From contig CAZWGO010000009.1 in NCBI GenBank assembly GCA_964633355.1, positions 28,055 to 92,054 of the forward strand: a DNA stretch of 64,000 nt, given 5' to 3'. Shown here piece by piece: positions 17,476 to 26,768 of this stretch (its first letter is position 1; every line of letters starts with the position of its first letter). Origin of the DNA: Micavibrio_B sp964633355 (lineage in GTDB: Bacteria; Pseudomonadota; Alphaproteobacteria; Micavibrionales; Micavibrionaceae). The position numbers and the translations under genes were made by a program. Under the pieces are notes generated by a model. It ran no database searches, was not told where the DNA came from, and was given only the letters and a program-made list of their open reading frames with translations.

Positions 17476-18099
17476 ATGCCGGAATATGTGGAGATTGCTT
17501 GCCTTGGCGACTCGATAGCCAACGGCTTTTTTGATGAGACAGGCAAAGGCTGGGTTATGCGGCTTGTTGAGAAGCTAAATACCCCAAAACCTTACGGCTA
17601 TTACCTCAATAATTTTGCCAGATCAGGGGATAAATCGTGTGATGCCTTTCATAAGCTCTGTTCTTCCGTTGTCAGTATGCGGCCTGATGTTTTGCTTATA
17701 GCTGTAGGCACAAACGATCTTATTCGCTGGGACAAACCCGATGGCCCAACAAATACAGATAAAGGATTTCAAGAAGAATATTGGAGCCGAATATTTGATA
17801 TTGCGAAGAAGAATGTGCCGAATATTTTTGTTTCCGGACTTATTCCTTGCGATGAAAGCCAAATGCCAAGGACAGGCTTGGCAGACCGCATTTTGTGGAA
17901 ACGCAATTCAGATATCATAGAATATAATGTTTTTTTAGAAAAGATCTGCCATGAACATAATCTGCCTTTTATAAGCTTTTATAATGAATTCGAAAAAGCC
18001 AGCGAAGGTAGTTTTTTCTATGATGGCTCCCATCCCAACACTGAAGGCCATGAATGGATGGCAGAATTTGCCTTTGAGAGATTAAAAAATCTTATTTAA
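17476..18099 (+). CDS. SGNH/GDSL-type hydrolase
   Basis: This is a small lipase/esterase-fold hydrolase. It shows block I GDS (LGDSIANGF), a Gly-containing block II (ARSGDKSCD), block III GTND, and block V DGSHPN with the catalytic Asp and His. There is no signal peptide, so it should be cytoplasmic. The start is the ATG at 17476, which has GGGGAA in front; an upstream ATG at 17464 is itself part of that ribosome site. The substrate cannot be read from sequence. It is a lone plus-strand gene; its stop touches the stop of the convergent thioredoxin/NHL gene. Confidence 0.85.
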   Translation: MPEYVEIACLGDSIANGFFDETGKGWVMRLVEKLNTPKPYGYYLNNFARSGDKSCDAFHKLCSSVVSMRPDVLLIAVGTNDLIRWDKPDGPTNTDKGFQEEYWSRIFDIAKKNVPNIFVSGLIPCDESQMPRTGLADRILWKRNSDIIEYNVFLEKICHEHNLPFISFYNEFEKASEGSFFYDGSHPNTEGHEWMAEFAFERLKNLI

Positions 18100-19530
18100 T
18101 TACTGAACCTTAATTTCCTGCAAAAGCGGCGATCCCACGACAGCCCTGTCAATTTCATGGTTATTGGTATTCACTACGAACAAACCCATTCCTTGTTTAT
18201 AAACATCGCCCGGTTCGTTCAGCTTGCGCTGAACCAGTTTTTGGGTGGAAAGCTCGCCGGTTTTTAGATCGTAAATCCGAACCGCATCGTTATAGGTATC
18301 GGCAATGTAGATTTTACCCCGATCTACATAAAGGCCCTGCGGATGCTGTAATTTCGCGGCTGGATATTTTCCATCCTTAAAACCGAAATCGAAAAGTCCG
18401 GTACCGATCAATGTCGTCACCTGTCCGTCTTTTAATTGACGAAGCGACGAACTTTCGGCATCGACGAAATACAGTACGCCATCGTAATACGAAAGACCGC
18501 TCGGCTGCGCCAAGGGGGCGCTTAAAGCCGGTCCGTCGATGATATCTTCCCGCCCTGACCCTGCAAGGACAGACAGCTCATCTTTCTCTATATCGTATAA
18601 TAAAATCTGGTGCGTGCCGGCATTGGCGATGGCGAGTTTATCCTTGCCGATAAATTCAACGTCCCAAGGCGATGCCAGTTTTCCAAGGCCGCCGCGCTTG
18701 CCATTACCTGCCAGCGTATCGACTTTTTTGCGTAACAGATCGATGACGCGGATTTTATGGCTGCCTGTATCGGCTATATAAATCTTTTTATCCTGCACGG
18801 CCAGACCGCGCGGTGCATTGAAACTGGCAGAGGTCAGGCTTCCATCCTTGTCGTCTTTCAAGCCGGAGCCGACACGCGCAATCCCGAGACCTGTAGGGTC
18901 GGTCACGACGATCTGGTTATGGCCTGAATCGGCAATGTATAGAGCATCAGACCGTGCCTCTATGCGTGCCGGAAACAATAAATTGGTTTTATTTTCCTGC
19001 TTAAGGATAGGCACCGCTTGATCTGAAGTGGTTTTTATCTCTGCGATAGCCGCTTCGATTTTCTTACGATGGCCTTCGCCGGACCAACGGGCAATTTCCC
19101 TGCCGTCCGTTCCCAACAAGATTTGGGTCGGCCATGCTTTTACGCCATAGGAATTCCAGATCGCAAAATCGGCGTCGTTATAAACCGGATGGCGCAGGCC
19201 GAAGCGCTTCGCAGCAAATAATATACGGGAATTTCCTGACTCGCCTTCGAACTTGGCGGAATGAACGCCGACGATCAAAAGCTTATTGCCGAATTTTTCT
19301 TCAAGGTAGTCGAGATCAGGAATAATCTGCATGCAATTAATGCAGCCATAGGTCCAGAAATCGAGAAGAACGGCCTTACCTTGAAAATCTGACTGAACCA
19401 ATGGCCGTGTCGTGTTAAGCCATTTGGTTTTTTCAACTGTCATTAATTGAACGGGCGAGATTTTATTCTGAGCCTGAACTGAACCGGCTAAAAGAAATAA
19501 AGCTAAAAAAGTCAGGAATATGTGGTTCAT
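18100..19530 (-). CDS. Exported thioredoxin-like/NHL-repeat protein (NHLRC2-like)
   Basis: The protein has a signal peptide (IFLTFLALFLLAGSVQAQ) followed by a thioredoxin-like domain with DFWTYGCINCMQIIPDLDYL (CINC redox motif). A series of NHL repeats forms a beta-propeller (examples: PQGLYVDRGKIYIADTYNDAV and APRGLAVQDKKIYIADTGSH). This layout matches the NHLRC2/DipZ-like family. It is probably a periplasmic redox protein; the partner is unknown. I chose the ATG at 19530 because it gives a proper signal peptide and has AAGG upstream; an ATG at 19554 is also open. Confidence 0.86.
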   Translation of the reverse strand: MNHIFLTFLALFLLAGSVQAQNKISPVQLMTVEKTKWLNTTRPLVQSDFQGKAVLLDFWTYGCINCMQIIPDLDYLEEKFGNKLLIVGVHSAKFEGESGNSRILFAAKRFGLRHPVYNDADFAIWNSYGVKAWPTQILLGTDGREIARWSGEGHRKKIEAAIAEIKTTSDQAVPILKQENKTNLLFPARIEARSDALYIADSGHNQIVVTDPTGLGIARVGSGLKDDKDGSLTSASFNAPRGLAVQDKKIYIADTGSHKIRVIDLLRKKVDTLAGNGKRGGLGKLASPWDVEFIGKDKLAIANAGTHQILLYDIEKDELSVLAGSGREDIIDGPALSAPLAQPSGLSYYDGVLYFVDAESSSLRQLKDGQVTTLIGTGLFDFGFKDGKYPAAKLQHPQGLYVDRGKIYIADTYNDAVRIYDLKTGELSTQKLVQRKLNEPGDVYKQGMGLFVVNTNNHEIDRAVVGSPLLQEIKVQ

Positions 19531-19600
19531 GGCCTTGATCTCAATTATTGACATAATTAAAGAAATATAGTAATCTATGCTCCGTTAGGAAAAAAATAAT

Positions 19601-20098
19601 ATGCGTCTATCTTTAAGCTTTTGCGACTTATCGCGTCATGATCATTACACGCTTGCTCATGCGAACACAACTCAATCAGAAATTCCTGTGTTTGAGCAGG
19701 TCAAAGAACTTCCTCTTGATAAGGCTTGCAATAGAATGGAGTTCAATCTTTATAAAGATGGATGGCAAGAGCAGCAAGAAGACACCCTTAGCAGCGAATT
19801 TGCGCGCAATACTATTGGGCATACTCATGATGCATCGTTTCAGCATGTCTTAATTCTGGAACATGATGAAAATGATGACAAAACCAAACCGATAAGCCTT
19901 AAAGATTATATCGATTATTTCACAACTCAGCTTAGTGAAGAATACGGCGTACCAAAACAGAGAATGCTTATCTTAGCTGAATCAACAAGATCGAACGGCA
20001 ATTTTAAGGATGAGCTAACTTTTCGTGATGGAGAATTTAAATCACGAATATTTCTTGCCAGCTCATCTTTAAATTCAGATCCAACGTTAAAACCCTAA
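19601..20098 (+). CDS. Hypothetical protein, orphan
   Basis: I do not recognise this 165-residue, acidic, soluble-looking protein. It has no signal peptide or membrane span. It contains a clear alternation of strands and helices (QHVLILEHDENDD, then SLKDYIDYFTTQLSEEYGVP), so it is probably folded. AGGA lies eight bases before the ATG. By eye it is more AT-rich than its neighbours. It is divergent from the thioredoxin/NHL gene (70 bp apart) and convergent with ftsH (4 bp apart). Confidence 0.65.
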   Translation: MRLSLSFCDLSRHDHYTLAHANTTQSEIPVFEQVKELPLDKACNRMEFNLYKDGWQEQQEDTLSSEFARNTIGHTHDASFQHVLILEHDENDDKTKPISLKDYIDYFTTQLSEEYGVPKQRMLILAESTRSNGNFKDELTFRDGEFKSRIFLASSSLNSDPTLKP

Positions 20099-20102
20099 AG
20101 CT

Positions 20103-22019
20103 TTAAATCGTTCCGCGACTTTCAGGACCGATATCGAGACCGCCGCCGCGTGGGATAGCCGGTCTAGATTGCACCGGACCGTCATCTGAATCATTGCGAA
20201 TAATCTTGTCGCCTCTCAGCAAAGCTTTAATCTCTTCGCCTGATAAAAGTTCATATTCCAGCAAAGCTTTTGCCAGCGTATGCAGATCGTCAATTTTATC
20301 CGTCAAAATCTGACGCGCCCGTGAATAAGCGTCATCGACGATGCGGCGAACTTCGCTGTCGATTAATGATGCTGTCTCATCGGACATATTCTTCGATTGC
20401 GATACCGAGTGACCAAGGAAAACTTCTTCCTGATTATTGACGTAGCGGATCGTTCCGAGTTTTTCGGACATTCCCCATTCCGTCACCATGCGGCGGGAAA
20501 TTTCGGTCGCCATTGATATATCGGATGACGCGCCCGTTGTGACCTTTTCCTTACCAAAGATAATTTCTTCGGCGATGCGTCCACCCATGGCAACGGCCAG
20601 ATCGGCCTCTAATTTTGCCTTCGACATCGAAATGCGGTCGCCTTCCGGCAAACGCATAACCATACCCAGCGCACGTCCACGCGGCACGATCGTTGCCTTA
20701 TGAATTGGGTCAGACTCCTCCTCATTAAGCGCCACGATAGCGTGACCTGCTTCGTGATAAGCGGTGAGTTTTTTCTCGTTATCCGTCATGACCAGCGAGC
20801 GGCGCTCGGTTCCCATCATGACCTTGTCTTTCGCTTCCTCGAAATCTTCCATGCCAACAACGCGCTTGTTCTTACGCGCAGCCAGTAAAGCGCCTTCATT
20901 GACGAGATTGGCAAGGTCGGCACCGGAGAAACCCGGCGTACCGCGTGCGAGGGTCATGGCATCGACATTCGATGCTAATGGCACTTTCTGCATATGAACT
21001 TTAAGAATTTTTTCGCGGCCCTTTACGTCAGGGTTTGGAATAACCACCTGACGGTCAAAACGGCCCGGACGCAAAAGCGCCGGATCGAGAACATCTGGAC
21101 GGTTGGTCGCGGCGATAATGATCACGCCTTCATTGGCTTCGAAACCATCCATCTCGACAAGGAGCTGGTTCAGTGTTTGCTCACGCTCGTCATTGCCGCC
21201 GCCAAGACCGGCGCCACGATGACGTCCGACTGCATCGATCTCATCAATGAAGATGATACATGGCGCATTTTTCTTGCCTTGCTCGAACATGTCACGGACG
21301 CGGCTCGCCCCGACACCGACGAACATCTCGACGAAGTCGGAACCTGAAATTGTAAAGAAAGGCACATTGGCTTCACCGGCCACGGCACGCGCGGTCAGGG
21401 TTTTACCGGTTCCCGGTGGACCGACCAATAAAGCGCCTTTTGGAATTTTACCGCCGAGGCGCTGGAATTTTTGTGGGTCCTTCAGGAATTCGACGACTTC
21501 CTGCAATTCCTGTTTGGCTTCATCGATACCTGCAACATCCTCAAAGGTAACACGGCCCTGCTTTTCGGTCAGAAGACGCGCGCGTGATTTGCCAAAGCCC
21601 ATCGCCCCGCCGCCTTTGCCGCCCTGCATCTGGCGCATGAAGAAAATCCAGACACCAATCAAAAGCAGCATCGGGAACCAAGAAAGAAGAACACCAAGCA
21701 AACTCATTTGCTCTGCTTCAACTTTTTCAGCCTTTATACGAACGCCGGTACCTTGCAAACGCTCGACCACATTTTCTTCAACCGGAACTGTCGTCTTGAA
21801 CGTACCGCCGGAGCTTGCATAGTGACCGTTGATATCCTGTCCCTTGATCGTGACATCGGAGATTGTGCCCGACTTCGCCGCTGCCATGAAATCGCTATAG
21901 GCCAGCGCTTCGGCTGCTTTATTTCCACCCTGTTGAGATTTCTGAAAAAATTGAAATAGAAAAACCAGCGTCATACCAATCGCCAGCCACATTATTACGT
22001 TACGCCCTAAGCCTTGCAC
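20103..22019 (-). CDS. ftsH: ATP-dependent zinc metalloprotease FtsH
   Basis: FtsH is the membrane-anchored AAA+ protease that degrades misassembled membrane proteins and regulators such as LpxC. The 638-residue protein has two membrane spans (about 8-25 and 105-128). Its Walker A is GPPGTGKT (200-207), followed by a Walker B in IIFIDEIDA, the second region of homology ATNRPDVLDPALLRPGRFD, and the zinc site HEAGH (422-426). Translation starts at a GTG at 22019 with AAGGA seven bases upstream. About 116 bp separate it from tilS, enough for its own promoter. Confidence 0.98.
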   Translation of the reverse strand: MQGLGRNVIMWLAIGMTLVFLFQFFQKSQQGGNKAAEALAYSDFMAAAKSGTISDVTIKGQDINGHYASSGGTFKTTVPVEENVVERLQGTGVRIKAEKVEAEQMSLLGVLLSWFPMLLLIGVWIFFMRQMQGGKGGGAMGFGKSRARLLTEKQGRVTFEDVAGIDEAKQELQEVVEFLKDPQKFQRLGGKIPKGALLVGPPGTGKTLTARAVAGEANVPFFTISGSDFVEMFVGVGASRVRDMFEQGKKNAPCIIFIDEIDAVGRHRGAGLGGGNDEREQTLNQLLVEMDGFEANEGVIIIAATNRPDVLDPALLRPGRFDRQVVIPNPDVKGREKILKVHMQKVPLASNVDAMTLARGTPGFSGADLANLVNEGALLAARKNKRVVGMEDFEEAKDKVMMGTERRSLVMTDNEKKLTAYHEAGHAIVALNEEESDPIHKATIVPRGRALGMVMRLPEGDRISMSKAKLEADLAVAMGGRIAEEIIFGKEKVTTGASSDISMATEISRRMVTEWGMSEKLGTIRYVNNQEEVFLGHSVSQSKNMSDETASLIDSEVRRIVDDAYSRARQILTDKIDDLHTLAKALLEYELLSGEEIKALLRGDKIIRNDSDDGPVQSRPAIPRGGGLDIGPESRGTI

Positions 22020-22135
22020 GGATAAGTCCTTTAATATCTATCTTTAAAGAGGCCGAGTTTAATGGTTTTTAGCCTCTTCGTCTATGATAGCATAAAATAA
22101 GTCAAAACATTGAAGTTCCAAGCTTATCCGGATAT

Positions 22136-23122
22136 TTATTCGGCCCTGATTTCGATAAGCCCGCGCGATTTACGGCGGTGGATAATACACCCGCCCAGTG
22201 TTGCCGCACGAAATGACGGATCATGGTAAATTCTTTCGGTAATTTCTTCTAAAATCTGCAAGCTTGGCGGATATTTCTTTGCTCCGGCGACCTTTTCAAT
22301 CGCTTTTTGCAAAATGCGAAGGCCAATTTCGTCAGGCTGATCGAGGAATTTTGCCAAATTGAGCTCCAGATACGCTTTTTCTTTATGCATAAAGCATAAT
22401 TCAAACGCTTTATCCGCCATTTGGTTCAAAGCCACACGCGCTCGCGACAGTCTTTTGCCAAGCGTCAAAATGCGCTCTGCGCTCAATCCTTCTTTTTCTA
22501 AAACTTCCCTTGAATTGCGAAGCCGTACGCGGGCGTATTTATCGGCTTCGTTTGAGGGGTCTTCCACCCAGTTCAGTTTATTCTTAAGACAGGTTTCGAT
22601 CATATCTTCATGCGTATAATTCAACAGCGGACGCACAAGGACGATATCGCCCATTTCCTGCATGGGCGGCATAACTGATAAGCCGTCGAGACCACTACCC
22701 TTTGCCAAACGAAACAGGAAAGTTTCAATCTGATCACCGCCATGATGCGCCAGAAACAGATATTTTATTTTATGCTTCTTGCAATAAGATGAGATCAGCG
22801 CGTAGCGCGCCTTACGCGCCTCTTCCTGAATACGCGTCTTTGGTTTATCGCCCGTCCATTTTAGAATTTTATGAATGACATCAGGCCAGATTTCTACCCA
22901 TTTTCCAACAGTTTTGGCTTCTTTCGCCGACTCTGTTCGAAGCCCATGATCGACAGTCAATGCGTGGAGTTCTACGTCATGTTTGCGGCAGAAACCGAAC
23001 ATAAGATGCGCCAGCGCCATTGAATCGCCACCGCCTGACAAGGCCACGGCCAGGTTTTTTTCACCTGCAAAATCGCCGATGGATTTTAGCGTATCTTCAA
23101 ATGATTTTTGCATGATGGTCAT
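22136..23122 (-). CDS. tilS: tRNA(Ile)-lysidine synthetase TilS
   Basis: TilS attaches lysine to C34 of the CAU-anticodon tRNA-Ile so that it reads AUA. The PP-loop motif SGGGDS is at residues 29-34, followed by HALTVDHGLR and the FLAHHGGDQIETFLFRLAKGSG segment, a TilS hallmark. At 328 residues it has the catalytic and substrate domains but lacks the C-terminal extension of the E. coli enzyme, as in several short forms. It follows cpoB by 25 bp. Confidence 0.95.
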   Translation of the reverse strand: MTIMQKSFEDTLKSIGDFAGEKNLAVALSGGGDSMALAHLMFGFCRKHDVELHALTVDHGLRTESAKEAKTVGKWVEIWPDVIHKILKWTGDKPKTRIQEEARKARYALISSYCKKHKIKYLFLAHHGGDQIETFLFRLAKGSGLDGLSVMPPMQEMGDIVLVRPLLNYTHEDMIETCLKNKLNWVEDPSNEADKYARVRLRNSREVLEKEGLSAERILTLGKRLSRARVALNQMADKAFELCFMHKEKAYLELNLAKFLDQPDEIGLRILQKAIEKVAGAKKYPPSLQILEEITERIYHDPSFRAATLGGCIIHRRKSRGLIEIRAE

Positions 23123-23147
23123 TTAAAAAGACCTGTCATGTTTCTAA

Positions 23148-24089
23148 TTATGAGCAGGAAAGTTTGGCGATTTCAGAATCAGCCCGTTTCAAAACAGTGC
23201 TGCTGCCTGCCGGATATTGTTTTTTCAATTGTCTGAGCGCAACGCAAGCTTCCTTGGTTTTACCCGCACCACCCAATGACATGCCAAGTTTCAACAAAGA
23301 ATCCGGTGCTTTAGGGCCTTTTGGATATTTCTTATAGCTTTCGGCGAAAATACGTGCGGATTCAGAATATTTCTGCTGAGCGTAAAATGTCTCGCCGTAC
23401 CAGTAAGTCGCATTGGATGCGAGTTGATGCTTCGGATTGGCTTTCAGGAAACGGTCGAACTCGACTTGCGCCGTTGCATAATCACCGCCTTTTAATTTGG
23501 CGAAAGCGCTTTCATATTGGGCGGCGGCATCGTTGCCGGAAGGCGCAATCGGCACGCCGTTCGGCGCCTGATTGATCGAACCTAAATTCTGTGTCGTGGG
23601 TGAATTACTTGAGGCTGGCGCATTTGGATCAGCATTCGGTTGTGGCGGCGTATCCGAATAATCATTCGTTTGCAAATTGCCATTATTGGGGGGCGGAGAA
23701 ATAGTACCACCGCCATTCATTGGCGGCGTGCTACTGCTGAGACGCAGCTCAATATCGGCCAGGGCTTTTTCCAATTGCGTTTTGAGTTGGTTGATCTGGA
23801 AATCTTTCTCTTCCAGTTGACCGCGCATCGAACGCATCTGGTTTTCAAGATCGGATATACGGACTTCCAGATTAGCCTGGTATGAATTCGAAGACGACGC
23901 GCCGGATGGCGAAGCGACAACGCCGCCTGTCATATCGTCACCGCTCGATGATAAATCTGTAGGGGCGAAACCGCCATTGCCGTAACGCACTGGCGCTTCA
24001 TTTACTTGCGCAAAAGCGGAAGCACTGAGAAGTAATGTCGCAAGAAAAATAGAAAAAGGGCGACCTGAAAAAGAATGTTTCGCTTTCAT
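23148..24089 (-). CDS. cpoB: Cell division coordinator CpoB (YbgF), TPR protein
   Basis: CpoB is a periplasmic protein that links peptidoglycan synthesis at the septum to Tol-Pal. It has a signal peptide (IFLATLLLSASAFAQ) and an N-terminal coiled coil of heptads (about 70-120). A Pro/Asn/Ser-rich linker leads to C-terminal tetratricopeptide repeats starting at about residue 180 (AAQYESAFAKLKGGDYATA). The start is the ATG at 24089, with GAGG seven bases upstream; an ATG at 24104 lies in front of that ribosome site. It begins 35 bp after pal. Confidence 0.93.
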   Translation of the reverse strand: MKAKHSFSGRPFSIFLATLLLSASAFAQVNEAPVRYGNGGFAPTDLSSSGDDMTGGVVASPSGASSSNSYQANLEVRISDLENQMRSMRGQLEEKDFQINQLKTQLEKALADIELRLSSSTPPMNGGGTISPPPNNGNLQTNDYSDTPPQPNADPNAPASSNSPTTQNLGSINQAPNGVPIAPSGNDAAAQYESAFAKLKGGDYATAQVEFDRFLKANPKHQLASNATYWYGETFYAQQKYSESARIFAESYKKYPKGPKAPDSLLKLGMSLGGAGKTKEACVALRQLKKQYPAGSSTVLKRADSEIAKLSCS

Positions 24090-24124
24090 GATCGCCCTCT
24101 TCAAAATTTATATCGAACTAATGA

Positions 24125-24646
24125 TTAGTTGACGACTGTTACGCCGCGACGGTTTTGTGACCAGCCAGCCGGGTTTGCTTCTGCAACTGCAGGACGCTCT
24201 TTACCGTAGCTGATTGTGTTCACGCGTGAACCGTCAACGCCCTGAGACAAGAGGTAGCTCTTGACAGAGTTTGCACGACGCTCACCGAGAGCCAAGTTGT
24301 ATTCGCGTGTACCGCGCTCATCTGCGTGGCCTTCAACAGTGATTGAAACATTTGGATATTGCTTCAACCATGCAGCTTGCTTGTCCAGAGTCATACGAGC
24401 TTCTGAAGACAATTCGCTTTCATCGTAACCGAAGAATACGCGGTCGCCGACATTGACGACGAGATCTTGTTGTGTGCCAGGAACAACGCCATTAACAGGA
24501 GCGGAACCGAAATCGGAACCTGTACCGGCCATGCCAGTTGCGCCTGTGCCGGTCATGGATGTATCGACAGCTTCATCATCGGATGAACAGGCTGAGAGAG
24601 AAAGAATTGCTGCTGCGGACAGGATCAGCAAATTGCGCGAGATCAT
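24125..24646 (-). CDS. pal: Peptidoglycan-associated lipoprotein Pal
   Basis: Pal is the outer-membrane lipoprotein of the Tol-Pal system and holds the outer membrane to peptidoglycan during constriction. The 173-residue protein has a signal with lipobox LSAC (Cys20) and a Gly/Thr-rich linker. An OmpA-type peptidoglycan-binding domain follows (VTVEGHADERGTREYNLALG, GERRANSV). AAAGGAG lies seven bases before the ATG. tolQRAB, which usually precede pal, are not upstream here. Confidence 0.97.
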   Translation of the reverse strand: MISRNLLILSAAAILSLSACSSDDEAVDTSMTGTGATGMAGTGSDFGSAPVNGVVPGTQQDLVVNVGDRVFFGYDESELSSEARMTLDKQAAWLKQYPNVSITVEGHADERGTREYNLALGERRANSVKSYLLSQGVDGSRVNTISYGKERPAVAEANPAGWSQNRRGVTVVN

Positions 24647-24791
24647 TGGTAGGCTCCTTTAAGGTTTAACGAATGGAATTATACAAACTGGGGGACAGGT
24701 GTAAAAACTTGGAATTAGTAATAGTCTGGAATCGTTAGGGAAACAAGGGGTCGCCTGTAATATTTTTATAAATATTTAATCATTTGACCTT

Positions 24792-25631
24792 CTATTGCAG
24801 ACTGTCGCGAAGACTTGCCAGAAACAGTTCCGCATCCCTGCGATCCGATGGCTTTGGCGCTTTTTTCAAATACTCTTCCAATATCTCGATGGCTTTCCGT
24901 ATATGGCTATTCCGTGCATGAAGAACGCCGGAATCGAAAAGTAACCTGTTTTCATCCGGCGCGATAAGACGCATCTGTTCGACTGTTTTCAAAGCACCTT
25001 CATAGTCTTCATGCTCGATCTGGCGATGCTTTATGTTGTTCTGAAGGCGGATGAGAATATCGCGCGAAGTTGCTGATTCATAATAAGAAGAGGATAATTC
25101 TGCTTCAGGCCCGGCAATCTTTTTAACAAGATTTCGAAGGTCTGAGGCCTGCATGATTTGAAACCTGCTGAACGGATCGGTAATAAGGCGATGCGATCCC
25201 CACTCTAACCTGAGCAGGAAATGTCCGGGAAAATTAATCCCTTCCATATCCCAGCCCTGCGCTTTAGCCGCATGTAATGTAATTATAGAAAGGGCAATCG
25301 GTAAACCCTTTCGGCGGTCGATAACTCTGACCAGATCCGCATTTTCCAAATCGTCATAATTATCCGTATCGCCCTCATATTGATACTGATCGGAAATGAT
25401 GTGTTTCAGTGCCGCAAGCCGAGTTTCCGCCGAATCATCGGCGCCAGCATCTAAAAGTGCGGCAAATCTTTTTCCCACTTTCTCGGCAAGTTTGGAGAGA
25501 TGATTGCGGTAACGATCCAGATCGATGCCGGCACTGTAAGAGGCTGATAGCAAAAGAGCGGCTTCAGCCAGAGGTATTTCATGGTCGGGAACGCGGCCCA
25601 GACTTTGAAGCACGTCGTTTTTTTCCATCAA
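24792..25631 (-). CDS. SirB1-family transglutaminase-like protein with TPR tail
   Basis: The 279-residue protein belongs to the SirB1/YchA family. It has a transglutaminase-like core (DRRKGLPIALSIITLHAA, then GINFPGHFLLRLE with the family His) and C-terminal helical repeats resembling TPRs. The biochemical role of the family is not settled; the catalytic Cys of true transglutaminases is not obvious. It overlaps the stop of the BON lipoprotein gene by 4 bp, so it is translated with it. Confidence 0.85.
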   Translation of the reverse strand: MMEKNDVLQSLGRVPDHEIPLAEAALLLSASYSAGIDLDRYRNHLSKLAEKVGKRFAALLDAGADDSAETRLAALKHIISDQYQYEGDTDNYDDLENADLVRVIDRRKGLPIALSIITLHAAKAQGWDMEGINFPGHFLLRLEWGSHRLITDPFSRFQIMQASDLRNLVKKIAGPEAELSSSYYESATSRDILIRLQNNIKHRQIEHEDYEGALKTVEQMRLIAPDENRLLFDSGVLHARNSHIRKAIEILEEYLKKAPKPSDRRDAELFLASLRDSLQ

Positions 25632-26377
25632 GGCGGCAGGACTTCCGTTTGAATATCTGATTTAGATGGAACCGCTGGCGGCTCATAGGCCGGCATCGAC
25701 GGCGCAGCTTCCAGTTGTACGTTACCCGAACCGGAAGAAGACGGTGAAACCGAAGATATCGGCTCGGTTGTCGCGCCATTGACTGTCGGCAGGATCGGCT
25801 CGCCCAGCATTTTCACATAGGATACGACCTGCTTTACGTTCTTGGTTTTCTGCGCGATACGAACAACGCGATCAAGCTCGGCCTGACTTTGCGCAACCCC
25901 CATCAAATAAACGACGCCCTTGACGGTATCGACGGTATAATTGATCGACTGGACATTTTTATTCCAGATCATCTCGGTCTTGATCTGGCCGGAAATCCAC
26001 CGATCCTTTGCATAGCCGCCGATACTCTGGGAATTACCAACCTGAATTTCATTGATAACCTGTTTTACACCCTTGGCTTGCCATGCAAGACGAACCGCTT
26101 CGACGCGGTGCTCGGGTTTTTGGACGACGCCTGTCAATAAAACACGCCCTTGATCGACGGTCATATCGAGCTTCCTGAACATTTCAGTGTCATATTTAAA
26201 CCAGTAGTCATTTATGCGTGCACGGATAGCCGTATCCGATACGGCAGCTTTTAAACCACCCTCTTGCCCGGCAGCAACACCGGTCCCTGCCGCCAAGCCC
26301 GTCACGACACCAACCGGCGTACACGCGGTTATGATCGTGGAAGCTGCGAGTAAGGCGATAAGAGGCGCTTTGGTCAT
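25628..26377 (-). CDS. BON-domain outer-membrane lipoprotein (DolP/YraP-like)
   Basis: The protein has a signal ending in a lipobox-like IITAC (Cys19) and two BON domains (ARINDYWFKYDTEMFRKLDMTVDQG; then IKTEMIWNKNVQSINYTVDTVKG). A Pro/Ser-rich tail follows. DolP-type lipoproteins bind anionic phospholipid and support outer-membrane integrity. I start it at the ATG at 26377, which has AAGGA seven bases upstream; the frame is open to 26488. It lies downstream of rsmI and yraN, the same neighbourhood as E. coli yraP. Confidence 0.88.
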   Translation of the reverse strand: MTKAPLIALLAASTIITACTPVGVVTGLAAGTGVAAGQEGGLKAAVSDTAIRARINDYWFKYDTEMFRKLDMTVDQGRVLLTGVVQKPEHRVEAVRLAWQAKGVKQVINEIQVGNSQSIGGYAKDRWISGQIKTEMIWNKNVQSINYTVDTVKGVVYLMGVAQSQAELDRVVRIAQKTKNVKQVVSYVKMLGEPILPTVNGATTEPISSVSPSSSGSGNVQLEAAPSMPAYEPPAVPSKSDIQTEVLPP

Positions 26378-26420
26378 GGGAATGTCCTTGGAATACTGGA
26401 AACTGCGAATCAAGTCCCTA

Positions 26421-26768
26421 TTATGTGGGTTCAAACCACGCATTGTCCAGATGGCGAATATGCAAACCGGATATGGCGATAAGATCAAAACGGATCGAAT
26501 TCTTTAAATACCCCGGATTTTTTGCGACGAAAAGGCGGGCACATCTTGCAATCCGTCCCCGCATCATCGGCGTTACCGCTTCCAAGGCTCCGTTGAGATC
26601 GGCACGCTGCTTGACCTCGACGCAGACAAGTTGCCCGCTTTTTTCGGCCAGAATATCGATCTCGCCCATCGGGGTTTTAAATCGCCATTTTAAAATTCGG
26701 TAGCCTTTGAAGAACAAATAGACGATCGCCAGAATTTCCGCCTGCAGGCCTCGCGCGTAAGATGTCAT
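26421..26768 (-). CDS. yraN: UPF0102 family protein YraN
   Basis: YraN proteins are small endonuclease-fold proteins of uncertain function. The 115-residue product has the family signature: RGLQAEILAIVYL at the N-terminus, then TPMGEIDILAEKSGQLVCVEVKQR, which contains the E-ID-EVK residues of the PD-(D/E)XK nuclease fold. It overlaps rsmI by 4 bp. Its usual partners rsmI and an LpoA-type gene are also adjacent here. Confidence 0.92.
   Translation of the reverse strand: MTSYARGLQAEILAIVYLFFKGYRILKWRFKTPMGEIDILAEKSGQLVCVEVKQRADLNGALEAVTPMMRGRIARCARLFVAKNPGYLKNSIRFDLIAISGLHIRHLDNAWFEPT

Noticed and set aside
26426..26440. GGGTTCAAACC, resembling a tRNA T-loop
   Set aside because: Inside the yraN coding region with no cloverleaf around it.
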